A stretch of 10,764 bases of DNA from positions 1 through 10,764 of the forward strand of contig JAEWVL010000460.1 in assembly GCA_023396665.1 (NCBI GenBank), read 5' to 3'. The DNA comes from Spirochaetota bacterium. GTDB lineage: Bacteria > Spirochaetota > UBA4802 > JAFGJZ01. The position numbers and the translations under genes are program-made. Every line of letters begins with the position of its first letter. Positions within the stretch are counted from its first letter, which is position 1. Below, in pieces: positions 1-7,686 of the stretch. The notes below the pieces were generated by a model. That model had not been told where the DNA came from. It searched no databases and worked only from the letters and a program-made list of their open reading frames with translations.

Positions 1-103
1 GGTTATTTGAGTGACCGTAGCCCTGGCTGCCGTAGCCGATGATTGCGATCTTTTTGCCCTTGAGCAGGGACGGATTTGTGTCAGACTCTCTGTATACTTT
101 CAT
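1..103 (-). CDS. ilvC: Ketol-acid reductoisomerase, N-terminal fragment
   Basis: This is the second enzyme of valine, isoleucine and leucine synthesis. It performs an Mg2+-dependent alkyl shift and NADPH-dependent reduction of acetolactate or acetohydroxybutyrate in the cytoplasm. Only the first 34 codons lie in the window, and the gene runs off the left edge. The visible peptide starts MKVYRESD, followed by LLKGKKIAIIGYGSQG, which is the opening Rossmann strand and glycine-rich dinucleotide loop typical of the family. After the loop it reads YGHSNN where many homologues have HAHALN, so the His and final Asn are retained. The start is ATG at 103-101, with a strong GGAGG Shine-Dalgarno four bases upstream on the minus strand. 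The amidohydrolase gene ends 48 bp upstream on the same strand with no terminator visible between them, so cotranscription is likely. Identity is inferred from this short but characteristic stretch. Confidence 0.9.
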   Translation of the reverse strand, partial: MKVYRESDTNPSLLKGKKIAIIGYGSQGYGHSNN

Positions 104-151
104 AGTACCTCCGTATTCTTCGATTACGAAATATGTGATGGCTGTTTTACG

Positions 152-982
152 TCAATAAGTATTTTCACAAGAGGATATCCCCCTGTCGGCGGCATCTTTC
201 AGCAATCGCAGGGCGTTTCCCCCCTTTATCTTGTCGATCAGAGCGCTATCCAGCGCAAGTGACTGGATTTTCGAAAGCTCCTCATCCTGTTTTGTCCATG
301 GAGAGTCGCTTCCGAATATGACATAATCGCCGCCATGACGAAGTATCATCTCGCTCATTTTTTCAGATGAGAAAAAGTGCAGCGCAAAGGATGTATCAAG
401 GTACACGCCTGACCCGGCGAGCATCTCAAGTCCCTCCCAATCATCAAAACCGCCGAAATGTGCGGCGATCAAGACCAGATCCGGAACCCTTTCCTTGAGC
501 TTCAGCACTTTTCTTGCGTCGGCAATTCTTTGCCTGGGATACGCGGGATCAAATCCCGCATGAGTGAGAAAAATGAGACCCGCTTCACTGGCGGCTTTTG
601 CCATCGTTTCATACCGTCTGTCATCGAGCGCCGTATTCTGATAATAGGGATGTATCTTTATACCCCGCAATCCCTCCGCTGCTGCTTTCTCAATATACGA
701 AACCGCGTCAGGTGAATCGGGATGTGTGGAAAAAAAGGGAATAATCCGCGGATTGGCAAGGAGCTCCTTCGAGAAGGAAAGTATTGAACGCTCCTGTCCC
801 GGACGTGTCGCAATCGGCAGTGTGACGGCACAGTCGATTTTCGCGTTATCCATCGAGCACAGCAGATCAGAGAGCGTGGCGTTCAGATAATGAGGTACAC
901 CGCCCTCGTTTTCGGAGAGTTTCGCCATTGCCGCCCCGGCGATGGCATCGGGAAATATATGGGTGTGAAAATCAACGATCAT
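152..982 (-). CDS. Metal-dependent amidohydrolase (amidohydrolase-2 / ACMSD-like family)
   Basis: A 276-residue cytoplasmic TIM-barrel hydrolase or decarboxylase of the amidohydrolase-2 type. Metal-site motifs appear in the expected order: HTH at residues 6-8 at the end of the first strand, GIKIHP at 107-112, THAG with His141, AAHFGG with His175, and FGSDSPW with Asp226, the usual late catalytic Asp. There is no signal peptide or membrane segment, and the length is normal for compact members. Relatives act on varied substrates (aminocarboxymuconate semialdehyde, resorcylates, lactones, amides), so the substrate cannot be named. The ATG at 982 begins immediately at the barrel motif (MIVDFHTH), which supports this start, but the Shine-Dalgarno is weak (a GGGA too far upstream). 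It lies directly upstream of ilvC in the same orientation. The family call is firm; the reaction is unknown. Confidence 0.88.
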   Translation of the reverse strand: MIVDFHTHIFPDAIAGAAMAKLSENEGGVPHYLNATLSDLLCSMDNAKIDCAVTLPIATRPGQERSILSFSKELLANPRIIPFFSTHPDSPDAVSYIEKAAAEGLRGIKIHPYYQNTALDDRRYETMAKAASEAGLIFLTHAGFDPAYPRQRIADARKVLKLKERVPDLVLIAAHFGGFDDWEGLEMLAGSGVYLDTSFALHFFSSEKMSEMILRHGGDYVIFGSDSPWTKQDEELSKIQSLALDSALIDKIKGGNALRLLKDAADRGISSCENTY

Positions 983-1212
983 AATACAAAAATAAATCCC
1001 GCACTTTTAAAGGCAATAACTATCGGAGTCTCTTAAAAATATTTTTTTAGCAGCACGAATCCCGGAAAATTGCAATGAAAGCACTGTCACGTTCACGCAG
1101 GCACCGGGTATATGGTATTCTCAGGGATAAAAAAGCCATATCGATTAATAAAATATTATCTTGACACTGATCGCTTATATACGAAATTTCATTTCTCATC
1201 TGGAGGTAACCA
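983..1212. other. Divergent intergenic region between amidohydrolase and Na/Pi symporter genes
   Basis: This 230 bp spacer separates the minus-strand amidohydrolase from the plus-strand symporter, so both promoters probably lie here. A perfect TTGACA sits at 1161-1166, but no convincing -10 hexamer follows at 16-18 bp. A run around 1035-1050 is almost pure A/T. ATATGG (1110-1115) and CCATAT (1136-1141) form a 6 bp inverted repeat with a 20 nt loop. I could not assign a promoter, riboswitch or small gene with confidence. Confidence 0.4.
1202..1207 (+). promoter_or_regulatory. Ribosome binding site fixing a TTG start
   Basis: GGAGGT lies five bases before the TTG at 1213-1215, ideal spacing for initiation there. 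The first in-frame ATG (1234) would be 26 bases away and would cut into the first membrane segment. The site therefore supports TTG as the start of the Na/Pi symporter gene. Confidence 0.75.
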
Positions 1213-2889
1213 TTGATACTTATTGCCGGTATTATGCAAATCATCGGAAGTCTGGGACTTTTCCTTTTCGGCATGAAACTCATGAGCGACGGGCTGCAAA
1301 ACAGCGCGGGTGAGCGGATGCAGACCTTGCTCAATTATATGACACAAAACCGTTTTACCGCTTTTCTTACGGGACTCGGTATTACAAGCATCATTCAATC
1401 CTCATCAGCGACCACCGTTTTTGTCGTCAGTTTTGTCAGTGCTGGCCTTCTCACACTGACACAGGCGATCGGGGTCATCATGGGAGCAAATATAGGCACC
1501 ACAATCACCGCGTGGATCGTTTCCATGTTCGGATTCAAATTCGACATCGTGAAACTCGCGATACCGGCGATCGCGGTGGGATTTCCCTTTACCTTTATGA
1601 AGGACGAAACCAGGAAGCATATCGGACAAACGCTGATCGGATTCGGCCTGCTCTTTATCGGGCTCATGTATCTCAAGCAGAGCGTTCCCGACATAAAAAG
1701 CCACCCCGAAGTTCTTCAATTTCTCACCGCCTTCACCGGCATGGGTTTTTTATCCAACATTATCTTCGTTGGGGTTGGAACCCTTTTGACGATTATTCTG
1801 CAATCATCAAGTGCTGCGATGGCGATCACCCTTACGATGTCCTATGCGGGATGGATAGACTTTCAAACAGCCTGTGCCTTGTGTCTGGGCGAAAACATAG
1901 GAACGACCATCACCGCCCAGCTTGCGGCTCTGGGACAGTCGGTTCACGCACGACGTGCGGCGATGGCGCATACGATGTTCAACGTAATCGGTGTTGTATG
2001 GATGCTTTCCATCTTTCCCTTTTTTACGACTCTGGTGGATGCCTTTGTACCGGGTCTGACATCAAGCGCAACAGATGTTCCGAATCATCTCGCCATGTTT
2101 CATACCATGTTCAACGTAATCAACAGCTCTATTTTCATACTGTTTGTTCCCCTGTATGCCACGTTCATAGAAAAGATACTTCCTCAACGCGAATCTGTTG
2201 AAGATGACGGCAGGACATACCGGCTGAAATATATTTCATCAGCATTGCAGGACACCCCTGAGATCAACATCATCACCGCAAAATCGGAAATCGTCAAAAT
2301 GACCACCAGAACCTGCGACATGTACGATCTCGTCATTTCGTATATGACATCGGGCAAAGGGGTGATGGATGATGACCTGAAGCGCATGAATGATCTGGAA
2401 GACTTTACCGACCAGATGCAGGAGGAAATTTCCCGTTTCATCGCCGATTGTATGCAGGAAAACCCGAGTGAAAAGAGTACGCTCAAACTCAATCATATGC
2501 TGAAAATCGTCGACGAACTCGAGAGCATCGCCGACAGCTGCAATAACCTGACAAATATTCTTGAGCGAAAAACCAGAAAAAAAATATCGTTTACCGATGA
2601 AATTTACACAGAGCTAGAGCCCTTTCTTACCGTGGTGAAGACCTTTCTGTGTTTCATCAGTACAAATATGCACAAGTCAATATCGGATACCGATTTTTCC
2701 CAGGCCTTTGATATGGAAAACTCAATCAACGCTTTTCGAAAGACACTGAAAAAAAATGCGCGCAAACGGATTCAGAACGGATCAAGCGTAAAGATGGAGA
2801 TACTCTATATCGACATACTACAGCAGCTGGAACATATCGGTGATTACGCCCTGAACATTGTTCAGGAACTCAAGGAAATGCCCCGCTAG
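1213..2889 (+). CDS. Na+/phosphate symporter with C-terminal PhoU-like domain
   Basis: A 558-residue inner-membrane protein of the NptA/YjbB type, expected to couple Na+ to inorganic phosphate movement. The membrane part (about residues 1-320) has the two inverted repeats of the Na/Pi cotransporter family. Each carries the diagnostic QSSS motif (QSSSATT 62-68, QSSSAA 197-202) followed by an xxNIGTT loop (GANIGTT 91-97, GENIGTT 226-232). After a linker, residues about 350-555 form a helical PhoU-like domain with acidic metal-binding motifs (ELESIAD 435-441 and QLEHIGD 538-544). The length is typical for the bacterial fusion form. Translation starts at TTG, supported by GGAGGT five bases upstream. 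The gene stands alone: divergent from the amidohydrolase and convergent with glnN. No pho-regulon operator is clear. Transport direction and exact substrate are inferred from the family. Confidence 0.95.
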   Translation: MILIAGIMQIIGSLGLFLFGMKLMSDGLQNSAGERMQTLLNYMTQNRFTAFLTGLGITSIIQSSSATTVFVVSFVSAGLLTLTQAIGVIMGANIGTTITAWIVSMFGFKFDIVKLAIPAIAVGFPFTFMKDETRKHIGQTLIGFGLLFIGLMYLKQSVPDIKSHPEVLQFLTAFTGMGFLSNIIFVGVGTLLTIILQSSSAAMAITLTMSYAGWIDFQTACALCLGENIGTTITAQLAALGQSVHARRAAMAHTMFNVIGVVWMLSIFPFFTTLVDAFVPGLTSSATDVPNHLAMFHTMFNVINSSIFILFVPLYATFIEKILPQRESVEDDGRTYRLKYISSALQDTPEINIITAKSEIVKMTTRTCDMYDLVISYMTSGKGVMDDDLKRMNDLEDFTDQMQEEISRFIADCMQENPSEKSTLKLNHMLKIVDELESIADSCNNLTNILERKTRKKISFTDEIYTELEPFLTVVKTFLCFISTNMHKSISDTDFSQAFDMENSINAFRKTLKKNARKRIQNGSSVKMEILYIDILQQLEHIGDYALNIVQELKEMPR

Positions 2890-2938
2890 GAAAATTCACC
2901 GATGAACTGATACTCAACAGAACAGTATACGCAACAGC

Positions 2939-2971
2939 AAAAAAAGCCCTCGCCATTGCGAGGGCTTTTTT
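2939..2971. terminator. Bidirectional rho-independent terminator
   Basis: A perfect 8 bp GC-rich stem (GCCCTCGC at 2946-2953, GCGAGGGC at 2958-2965) encloses a four-base CATT loop. Seven A residues precede it and six T residues follow, so on either strand the transcript ends in a hairpin plus U-tract. It sits 49 bp after the symporter stop and about 20 bp past the glnN stop, serving both converging genes. Confidence 0.93.
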
Positions 2972-2989
2972 GCACCTATATGAAAGAAA

Positions 2990-5086
2990 TCAGAGTTTGA
3001 AAAGCAGATCCGAATAGCTGGGTACCGGCCACATATACTTCGGTGTGATCGTTTCCAGTTCGTCCACGAGTTCGCGCAGGGCGTTCATAGCACCAAAGAC
3101 CTTGTCCCGGTACAGCTCAGCCTGTTTTTTAACAGAAGACTCCGCATGAGAAGCGGCAAGTGACTTCTCAAGATCAGCGAGTTTCGCATAGATACCGTCG
3201 TTCAGTGTGCATACCTTTTTAAGAAGCTCTTTCTGCGTAGAGGCTGATGCGCCGGCAGTAGAGAGGGCGTTTACCGATTGTGCGAGATCGGTCGCGAACT
3301 CTATTCCCGCGGGAAGATATTGCGTCTTAACCATATCAATACAGGTAAGTGCCTCGATGTTAATATGCTTCGAATACTGCTCGAGATAAATTTCATAACG
3401 GGAATGAAGCTCTTTATTCGAAAGCACACCGTACCTGTCGAACAGTTTCATGGCCTTGTCGCTGGCAAAAGCCTCGAGCGCTGCAACCGTTGAAGTGATG
3501 TTGGGGAGCCCACGTTTTTGCGCCTCTTTTACCCACTCGTCGGTATAGCCGTTACCGTTAAAAATTACACGACCGTGATTTTTTACCGCTTCCCTGATAA
3601 TGGCGGTTGTCTCGGCCTTAAGGTCACTCGCTTTCTCAAGACGAGTCGCTATCTCATCCAGAGCCTCGGCGACGATGGTGTTGATCGTCACATTCGGTCC
3701 GGCTATCGATGCCGATGATCCCACCATACGAAATTCGAACTTGTTCCCGGTAAAGGCAAAGGGCGAGGTTCTGTTACGGTCGGTATTGTCCTTGGGAAGC
3801 TGAGGCAGTGTATCGACACCGACATTGACAAAGGTTTTGCCTTTAGCTGTCACCGGCTCTCCCTTTTCGATTTTTTCCAGAATCTCGGTAAGCTCGGTTC
3901 CCATAAAAATCGAAATAATCGCAGGCGGCGCCTCGTTTGCACCAAGACGATGGTCGTTACCGGAATTTGCGGCGGAAGCCCGGAGAATATCGGCATGAGT
4001 ATCAACCGCATTGAGAAGTGCCGCTATCATCAGAAGGAACTGCTGATTTTCATGCGGTGTGTTTCCCGGCTCAAGAAGATTTATACCGTCATCGGTTGCA
4101 AGTGACCAGTTGTTATGTTTTCCGGAACCGTTTATGCCTTTATAGGGCTTTTCATGAAGCAGACATACCAGATCATGTCGAAGAGCGACTTTTTTCATTG
4201 TCTCCATAACCAGCTGATTGTGATCGGTGGCTACATTGGTGGTTGCGAAAATCGGAGCCATTTCGAACTGTGCCGGAGCAACTTCGTTATGCTTTGTTTT
4301 GGAAGTAATGCCCATCTTCCACAGTTCCATGTCGAGATCTTTCATGAAGGCCGACACGCGGTCCTTTATTGATCCGAAATAGTGGTCTTCAAGCTCCTGC
4401 CCCTTGGGAGCCGTTGCACCGAACAGCGTACGACCGCTGGTAATAAGGTCAAGCCGCTCCATGTACAGCTCTTTATCAACAAGAAAATACTCCTGCTCCG
4501 GGCCGACTGTCGCAGTAATCGAAGTGGATGTGGTATTTCCCAGAACCCGAAGTACGCGCAACGCCTGTTTGGAAACCGCAGCCATTGAACGCAAAAGCGG
4601 TGTTTTTTTATCAAGTGCCTCACCGGTGTATGAACAGAACGCCGTCGGAATGGTCAAGGTTGCGTTTCCCTCGGCATCCTCTTTGATGAAGGCCGGAGAA
4701 GTCGCATCCCATGCAGTATAACCGCGAGCCTCAAAAGTCGCACGCAAACCGCCGCTCGGAAAAGATGAGGCATCAGGCTCACCCTGAATCAGCTGTTTAC
4801 CCGAAAATTCCATGATAATGCTGCCGTCCTCTGTCGGAGAAATGAATGAATCATGTTTCTCTGCAGTCGACCCGGTCAAAGGCTGAAACCAGTGCGTATA
4901 GTGTGTCGCACCTTTCTCGAGAGCCCAGTCTTTCATGGCATTGGCCACTACATCCGCCACTTCCGGTTCAAGAGGCAGACCCATTTTAATCGTTTTTTTG
5001 AGCGCCTTATAGGTTTCTTTTGGCAGCCGCTCTTTCATCAGTTTATCGTTAAATACATTATTGCCGAACACCTGAGTCAAATCCAT
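2990..5086 (-). CDS. glnN: Glutamine synthetase, type III
   Basis: This cytoplasmic enzyme makes glutamine from glutamate, ammonia and ATP, the entry point of ammonia assimilation. At 698 residues it matches the long type III family rather than the roughly 450-residue type I. Family motifs in order: THWFQPLTG (64-72), GPEQEYFLVD (195-204) with metal-binding Glu, NEVAPAQFEMAPIF (267-280), NGSGKHNNWS (319-328) of the glutamate/ammonia site, GNDHRLGANEAPP (376-388), and DRNRTSPFAF (436-445) leading to FEFRMVGSS (450-458). The C-terminal 150 or so residues are helical, as usual for the type. The ATG at 5086 has AAGGAG six bases upstream on the minus strand. A TTGACA-containing promoter and a 12 bp palindrome lie in the upstream gap, and a shared terminator follows the gene. 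It is codirectional with the upstream hybrid kinase. No frameshift or missing motif was seen. Confidence 0.97.
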   Translation of the reverse strand: MDLTQVFGNNVFNDKLMKERLPKETYKALKKTIKMGLPLEPEVADVVANAMKDWALEKGATHYTHWFQPLTGSTAEKHDSFISPTEDGSIIMEFSGKQLIQGEPDASSFPSGGLRATFEARGYTAWDATSPAFIKEDAEGNATLTIPTAFCSYTGEALDKKTPLLRSMAAVSKQALRVLRVLGNTTSTSITATVGPEQEYFLVDKELYMERLDLITSGRTLFGATAPKGQELEDHYFGSIKDRVSAFMKDLDMELWKMGITSKTKHNEVAPAQFEMAPIFATTNVATDHNQLVMETMKKVALRHDLVCLLHEKPYKGINGSGKHNNWSLATDDGINLLEPGNTPHENQQFLLMIAALLNAVDTHADILRASAANSGNDHRLGANEAPPAIISIFMGTELTEILEKIEKGEPVTAKGKTFVNVGVDTLPQLPKDNTDRNRTSPFAFTGNKFEFRMVGSSASIAGPNVTINTIVAEALDEIATRLEKASDLKAETTAIIREAVKNHGRVIFNGNGYTDEWVKEAQKRGLPNITSTVAALEAFASDKAMKLFDRYGVLSNKELHSRYEIYLEQYSKHINIEALTCIDMVKTQYLPAGIEFATDLAQSVNALSTAGASASTQKELLKKVCTLNDGIYAKLADLEKSLAASHAESSVKKQAELYRDKVFGAMNALRELVDELETITPKYMWPVPSYSDLLFKL

Positions 5087-5137
5087 ATCATTCTCCTTGC
5101 AATGTTATCATAATCGCCATCAAGTTGTCAGGATCGT

Positions 5138-5149
5138 GTTTCCGGAAAC
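5138..5149. repeat. 12 bp perfect palindrome in the glnN leader
   Basis: GTTTCCGGAAAC reads identically on both strands. It lies 51 bp upstream of the glnN start codon and about 30 bp downstream of the predicted -10. Position and symmetry suggest a dimeric regulator site, but no regulator is known here and only this one exact copy was noticed in the window. Confidence 0.45.
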
Positions 5150-5179
5150 CACATTCACCTGCCGACCGAATATACGCAT

Positions 5180-5207
5180 ACCCTAGATGAGACATCATTT
5201 TTGTCAA
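5180..5207 (-). promoter_or_regulatory. Candidate sigma-70-type promoter for glnN
   Basis: On the minus strand a perfect TTGACA (5207-5202) is followed after 16 bp by TAGGGT (5185-5180), a weak -10 matching three of six consensus bases. Such a strong -35 with a poor -10 would fit an activator-dependent promoter. No sigma-54 (GG-N10-GC) element was seen in the gap. Confidence 0.3.
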
Positions 5208-5271
5208 TTTATGGAAGTGTGAATTGGGCATTTTTACTGTAAATTAACTTTTTTGTAATAATCGCAGAATA

Positions 5272-7560
5272 TCACAACAGGAGATTTCTGATTTTCCGTG
5301 AAAGCAGCTCGATAGTATAGGGTTTCGCGACAAATTCCCGTATCCCCGCCGCCCGGCACCTGGTAACAAGATCCTCATCCATATAACCGGAACAGAGCAT
5401 GACACGCAGTCCGGGATTGATTATCTTCAAAGAAGAGAAGAGCTCAGGTCCCGACATGCCCGGCATGGAATTATCCAGCAGAACGGCGTCGATATCCCTG
5501 TATCGTTCACGATACGTTATGAGTGCCGATTCGGCGTTCGAAGCGCTTATCACCGAATACCCGCACTGTTCAAGCATGGCACTGGCTACCTGTAATATGG
5601 GAAGTTCGTCATCAATAATCATGATGGTTTCATTACCGCAAACCGGGGGATTCGTGTGATTATCAGCCTCCTCATTTTCCGTTTTAAGCAAGGGGAGATA
5701 CACATAAAAGGTACTGCCGCGTTGCAATTCTGATTCGAGGTCGAGATAGCCCTTATGCTGGGAAATGATATTGTATGAAATCGCCAGTCCGAGTCCCGTT
5801 CCCTGATTCTGACCTTTGGTGGTAAAAAACGGTTCAAATATTCGCACCTTATCTTCATCACTTATACCGGTTCCCGTATCGCTGACAGCGATTCGTAAAT
5901 AGTTTTCACCGGGCTCCGATCCCGGATGAAAAGAGCAAAACCTGCTGTCACTGACAAGTGTATCAAGCGAAACGCGGAGCTTTCCCCCTTGCTGCTCATC
6001 GTTATCACGCATAATTGTCATTGCATGAGAGGCATTGACACAGAGATTGAGAAGCACCTGTTCGATTTGTGCATCGTCGGCATATACAAACAGCGGTCCG
6101 GACACTTCGGTCAGTTCGATCTCTATCGACTTTGGGAAACTGTTGCGGCATATACTTATTACGTTATTCAGCGATTTCGGGATATTCACCGTTTCCATCA
6201 CCATTGCCCGCTTGCGGGAAAGCGCCAATAACTGTTTAACCATGTCGGCGGCACGTAACGATGAATCCCTTGCAGTGTGCAGATAGGAGTCGACCTTGTC
6301 CGATTCATTCAGATCTTCGCGTTTCAGTACCATCTGAAGAAGGTCGAGACTTCCGATTATGCCCCCCAGTACATTGTTGAAATCGTGTGCAATACCCCCG
6401 GCCAGCGTACCGACAGCCTCCATCTTCTGAGCATGCAGCAACTGATTCTGGGCTATCCTTTTTTCCTCTTCGGCACGAACCCTGTCGCTGATATCCAAAA
6501 CGGTGTATTGCAGCATCGGACTGTTCAGAAGACAAAAGGACATCAATTGTATCTCGGCATCCCATACGGTTCCATCATGCCGCCGGTGAAGCCAGGGAAA
6601 ATACACAGAGCCCTCTTTCTGAGCCCGTTCTATATACTCCGTACACGCGACATGTGAATCACTGCCGTTATATTGGGTCGATGGTGAAAGATCAGCCGGG
6701 CCAAGACCGATTAATTCGCTCTTGTTATTAAAGCCATATACCCGCAAGGCAGCCGTATTGCAATCGGTAATGCGAACACTCACGGGATCGAGTACCACCA
6801 TTGGTACGCCCGAATCACTGAAAAGAATACGATTGTACTCGCTTGTCTGTTCAAGTTCCGTAGATGAGCGGATGAGCTCGGCATTCTGTGCCTCATATTC
6901 CTCGTTTATCGCTTCAAGTTCCTCGTTTGTTGCCCGTAACTCCTCATTGGATACCTGCAACTCACTTTTTATCGAACGTTCGGTCTGAAGGGAATTGTCG
7001 AGGCGATTAATCAAAAAACCGACGGAAAGTGCGGCTCCGAAAGAGATCAGTCCGAGGTTCACAACGAAATTGAGCCAGTTCGCAGGCCCTTCTTCGCGAA
7101 CGAGCTGCCATTCTGGATGAGAAGCGTCGACAAGAAAATATAACAAAAGAAGTATCAGCAGATTCAATAACGCTGAAATATAGGCTCCCCTTGTACCGAA
7201 AAAGATCGCCAATATGACTGAACTGAGAACTATCCATCCCGGCCGGGCATAGTCAGGACCAAGTGAGGAAAAAAACACGATCGTAAGGATATATAAAATA
7301 AGCGGCCATGCAAAACGCCCTGTTGAGCGGTAGACAGCCGGAACGAAGGCGAGCAAAAGCAGATAAGTCCATAGAAGGACATCGACAAGGAGAAGGTGAT
7401 ATTTTCCCGATGAGATATAAGGCGGAAAAGAATAGTAATACGACAGCGGAAGAAGGGCGACCATGAGCAAAGCCATCACCCTGGTAAACCATATTCGCCA
7501 GTCTTTCAGGTCATAATTACCGGAAGCGCTTTCTATAAGACTCCTGATCGGATTTCGCAT
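5272..7560 (-). CDS. Membrane-bound PAS hybrid sensor histidine kinase/response regulator
   Basis: A 762-residue two-component signalling protein. Residues about 25-185 hold roughly six hydrophobic membrane segments with no recognised sensor family. Residues 190-235 form a Glu-rich coiled coil (repeats of the NEELxAxNEE type). A PAS domain follows at about 240-360. The kinase core has an H-box with His392 (AHDFNN), an N-box around Asn509, a G1 box VSDTGTGI with Asp561, an F-box FEPFFTTK and a G2 box GTGLGL (587-592). The C-terminal receiver domain has the acidic pair Asp650/Asp651, phospho-acceptor Asp696 (LLDNSMPG), Ser724 and Lys746 (KPY). There is no DNA-binding or other output domain, so signalling must pass to a phosphotransfer partner or act as an internal phosphate sink; none is encoded nearby. 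The ATG start has a poor Shine-Dalgarno. No terminator separates it from glnN, 185 bp downstream, so some read-through is possible. The signal is unknown. Confidence 0.95.
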   Translation of the reverse strand: MRNPIRSLIESASGNYDLKDWRIWFTRVMALLMVALLPLSYYYSFPPYISSGKYHLLLVDVLLWTYLLLLAFVPAVYRSTGRFAWPLILYILTIVFFSSLGPDYARPGWIVLSSVILAIFFGTRGAYISALLNLLILLLLYFLVDASHPEWQLVREEGPANWLNFVVNLGLISFGAALSVGFLINRLDNSLQTERSIKSELQVSNEELRATNEELEAINEEYEAQNAELIRSSTELEQTSEYNRILFSDSGVPMVVLDPVSVRITDCNTAALRVYGFNNKSELIGLGPADLSPSTQYNGSDSHVACTEYIERAQKEGSVYFPWLHRRHDGTVWDAEIQLMSFCLLNSPMLQYTVLDISDRVRAEEEKRIAQNQLLHAQKMEAVGTLAGGIAHDFNNVLGGIIGSLDLLQMVLKREDLNESDKVDSYLHTARDSSLRAADMVKQLLALSRKRAMVMETVNIPKSLNNVISICRNSFPKSIEIELTEVSGPLFVYADDAQIEQVLLNLCVNASHAMTIMRDNDEQQGGKLRVSLDTLVSDSRFCSFHPGSEPGENYLRIAVSDTGTGISDEDKVRIFEPFFTTKGQNQGTGLGLAISYNIISQHKGYLDLESELQRGSTFYVYLPLLKTENEEADNHTNPPVCGNETIMIIDDELPILQVASAMLEQCGYSVISASNAESALITYRERYRDIDAVLLDNSMPGMSGPELFSSLKIINPGLRVMLCSGYMDEDLVTRCRAAGIREFVAKPYTIELLSRKIRNLLL

Positions 7561-7602
7561 GACCCGAGTGCCTGCCTGAACTGATTTGATAAGACTAAAT
7601 CA

Positions 7603-7631
7603 ACTATACCACAAATTACGGTGAAAAACAA
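7603..7631 (-). promoter_or_regulatory. Candidate sigma-70-type promoter for the hybrid kinase
   Basis: On the minus strand TTGTTT (7631-7626) is followed after exactly 17 bp by TATAGT (7608-7603), a five-of-six match to the -10 consensus. It lies about 43 bp upstream of the kinase start, in the gap after the ABC-F gene, and would allow the kinase to be expressed independently. Confidence 0.42.
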
Positions 7632-7686
7632 GTGAATAATGAAAATTAAAGCGATTACGGAAGAATCACAATCATATTTCATTACC

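Noticed and set aside
1083..1101. CTGTCAC-GTTCAC resembling part of a Pho box upstream of the phosphate transporter
   Set aside because: Only one half-site is near consensus and the 11 bp direct-repeat periodicity of Pho boxes is not met.
1161..1189. Perfect TTGACA upstream of the Na/Pi symporter as a promoter
   Set aside because: No acceptable -10 hexamer occurs 16-18 bp downstream (AAATTT at 17 bp); TATATA at 1176 is only 9 bp away. Left unassigned.
1512..2201. 229-codon open frame in another frame of the Na/Pi symporter gene
   Set aside because: It overlaps a strongly supported membrane protein with conserved QSSS and NIGTT motifs; its own product is Cys/His/Arg-rich with no family resemblance.
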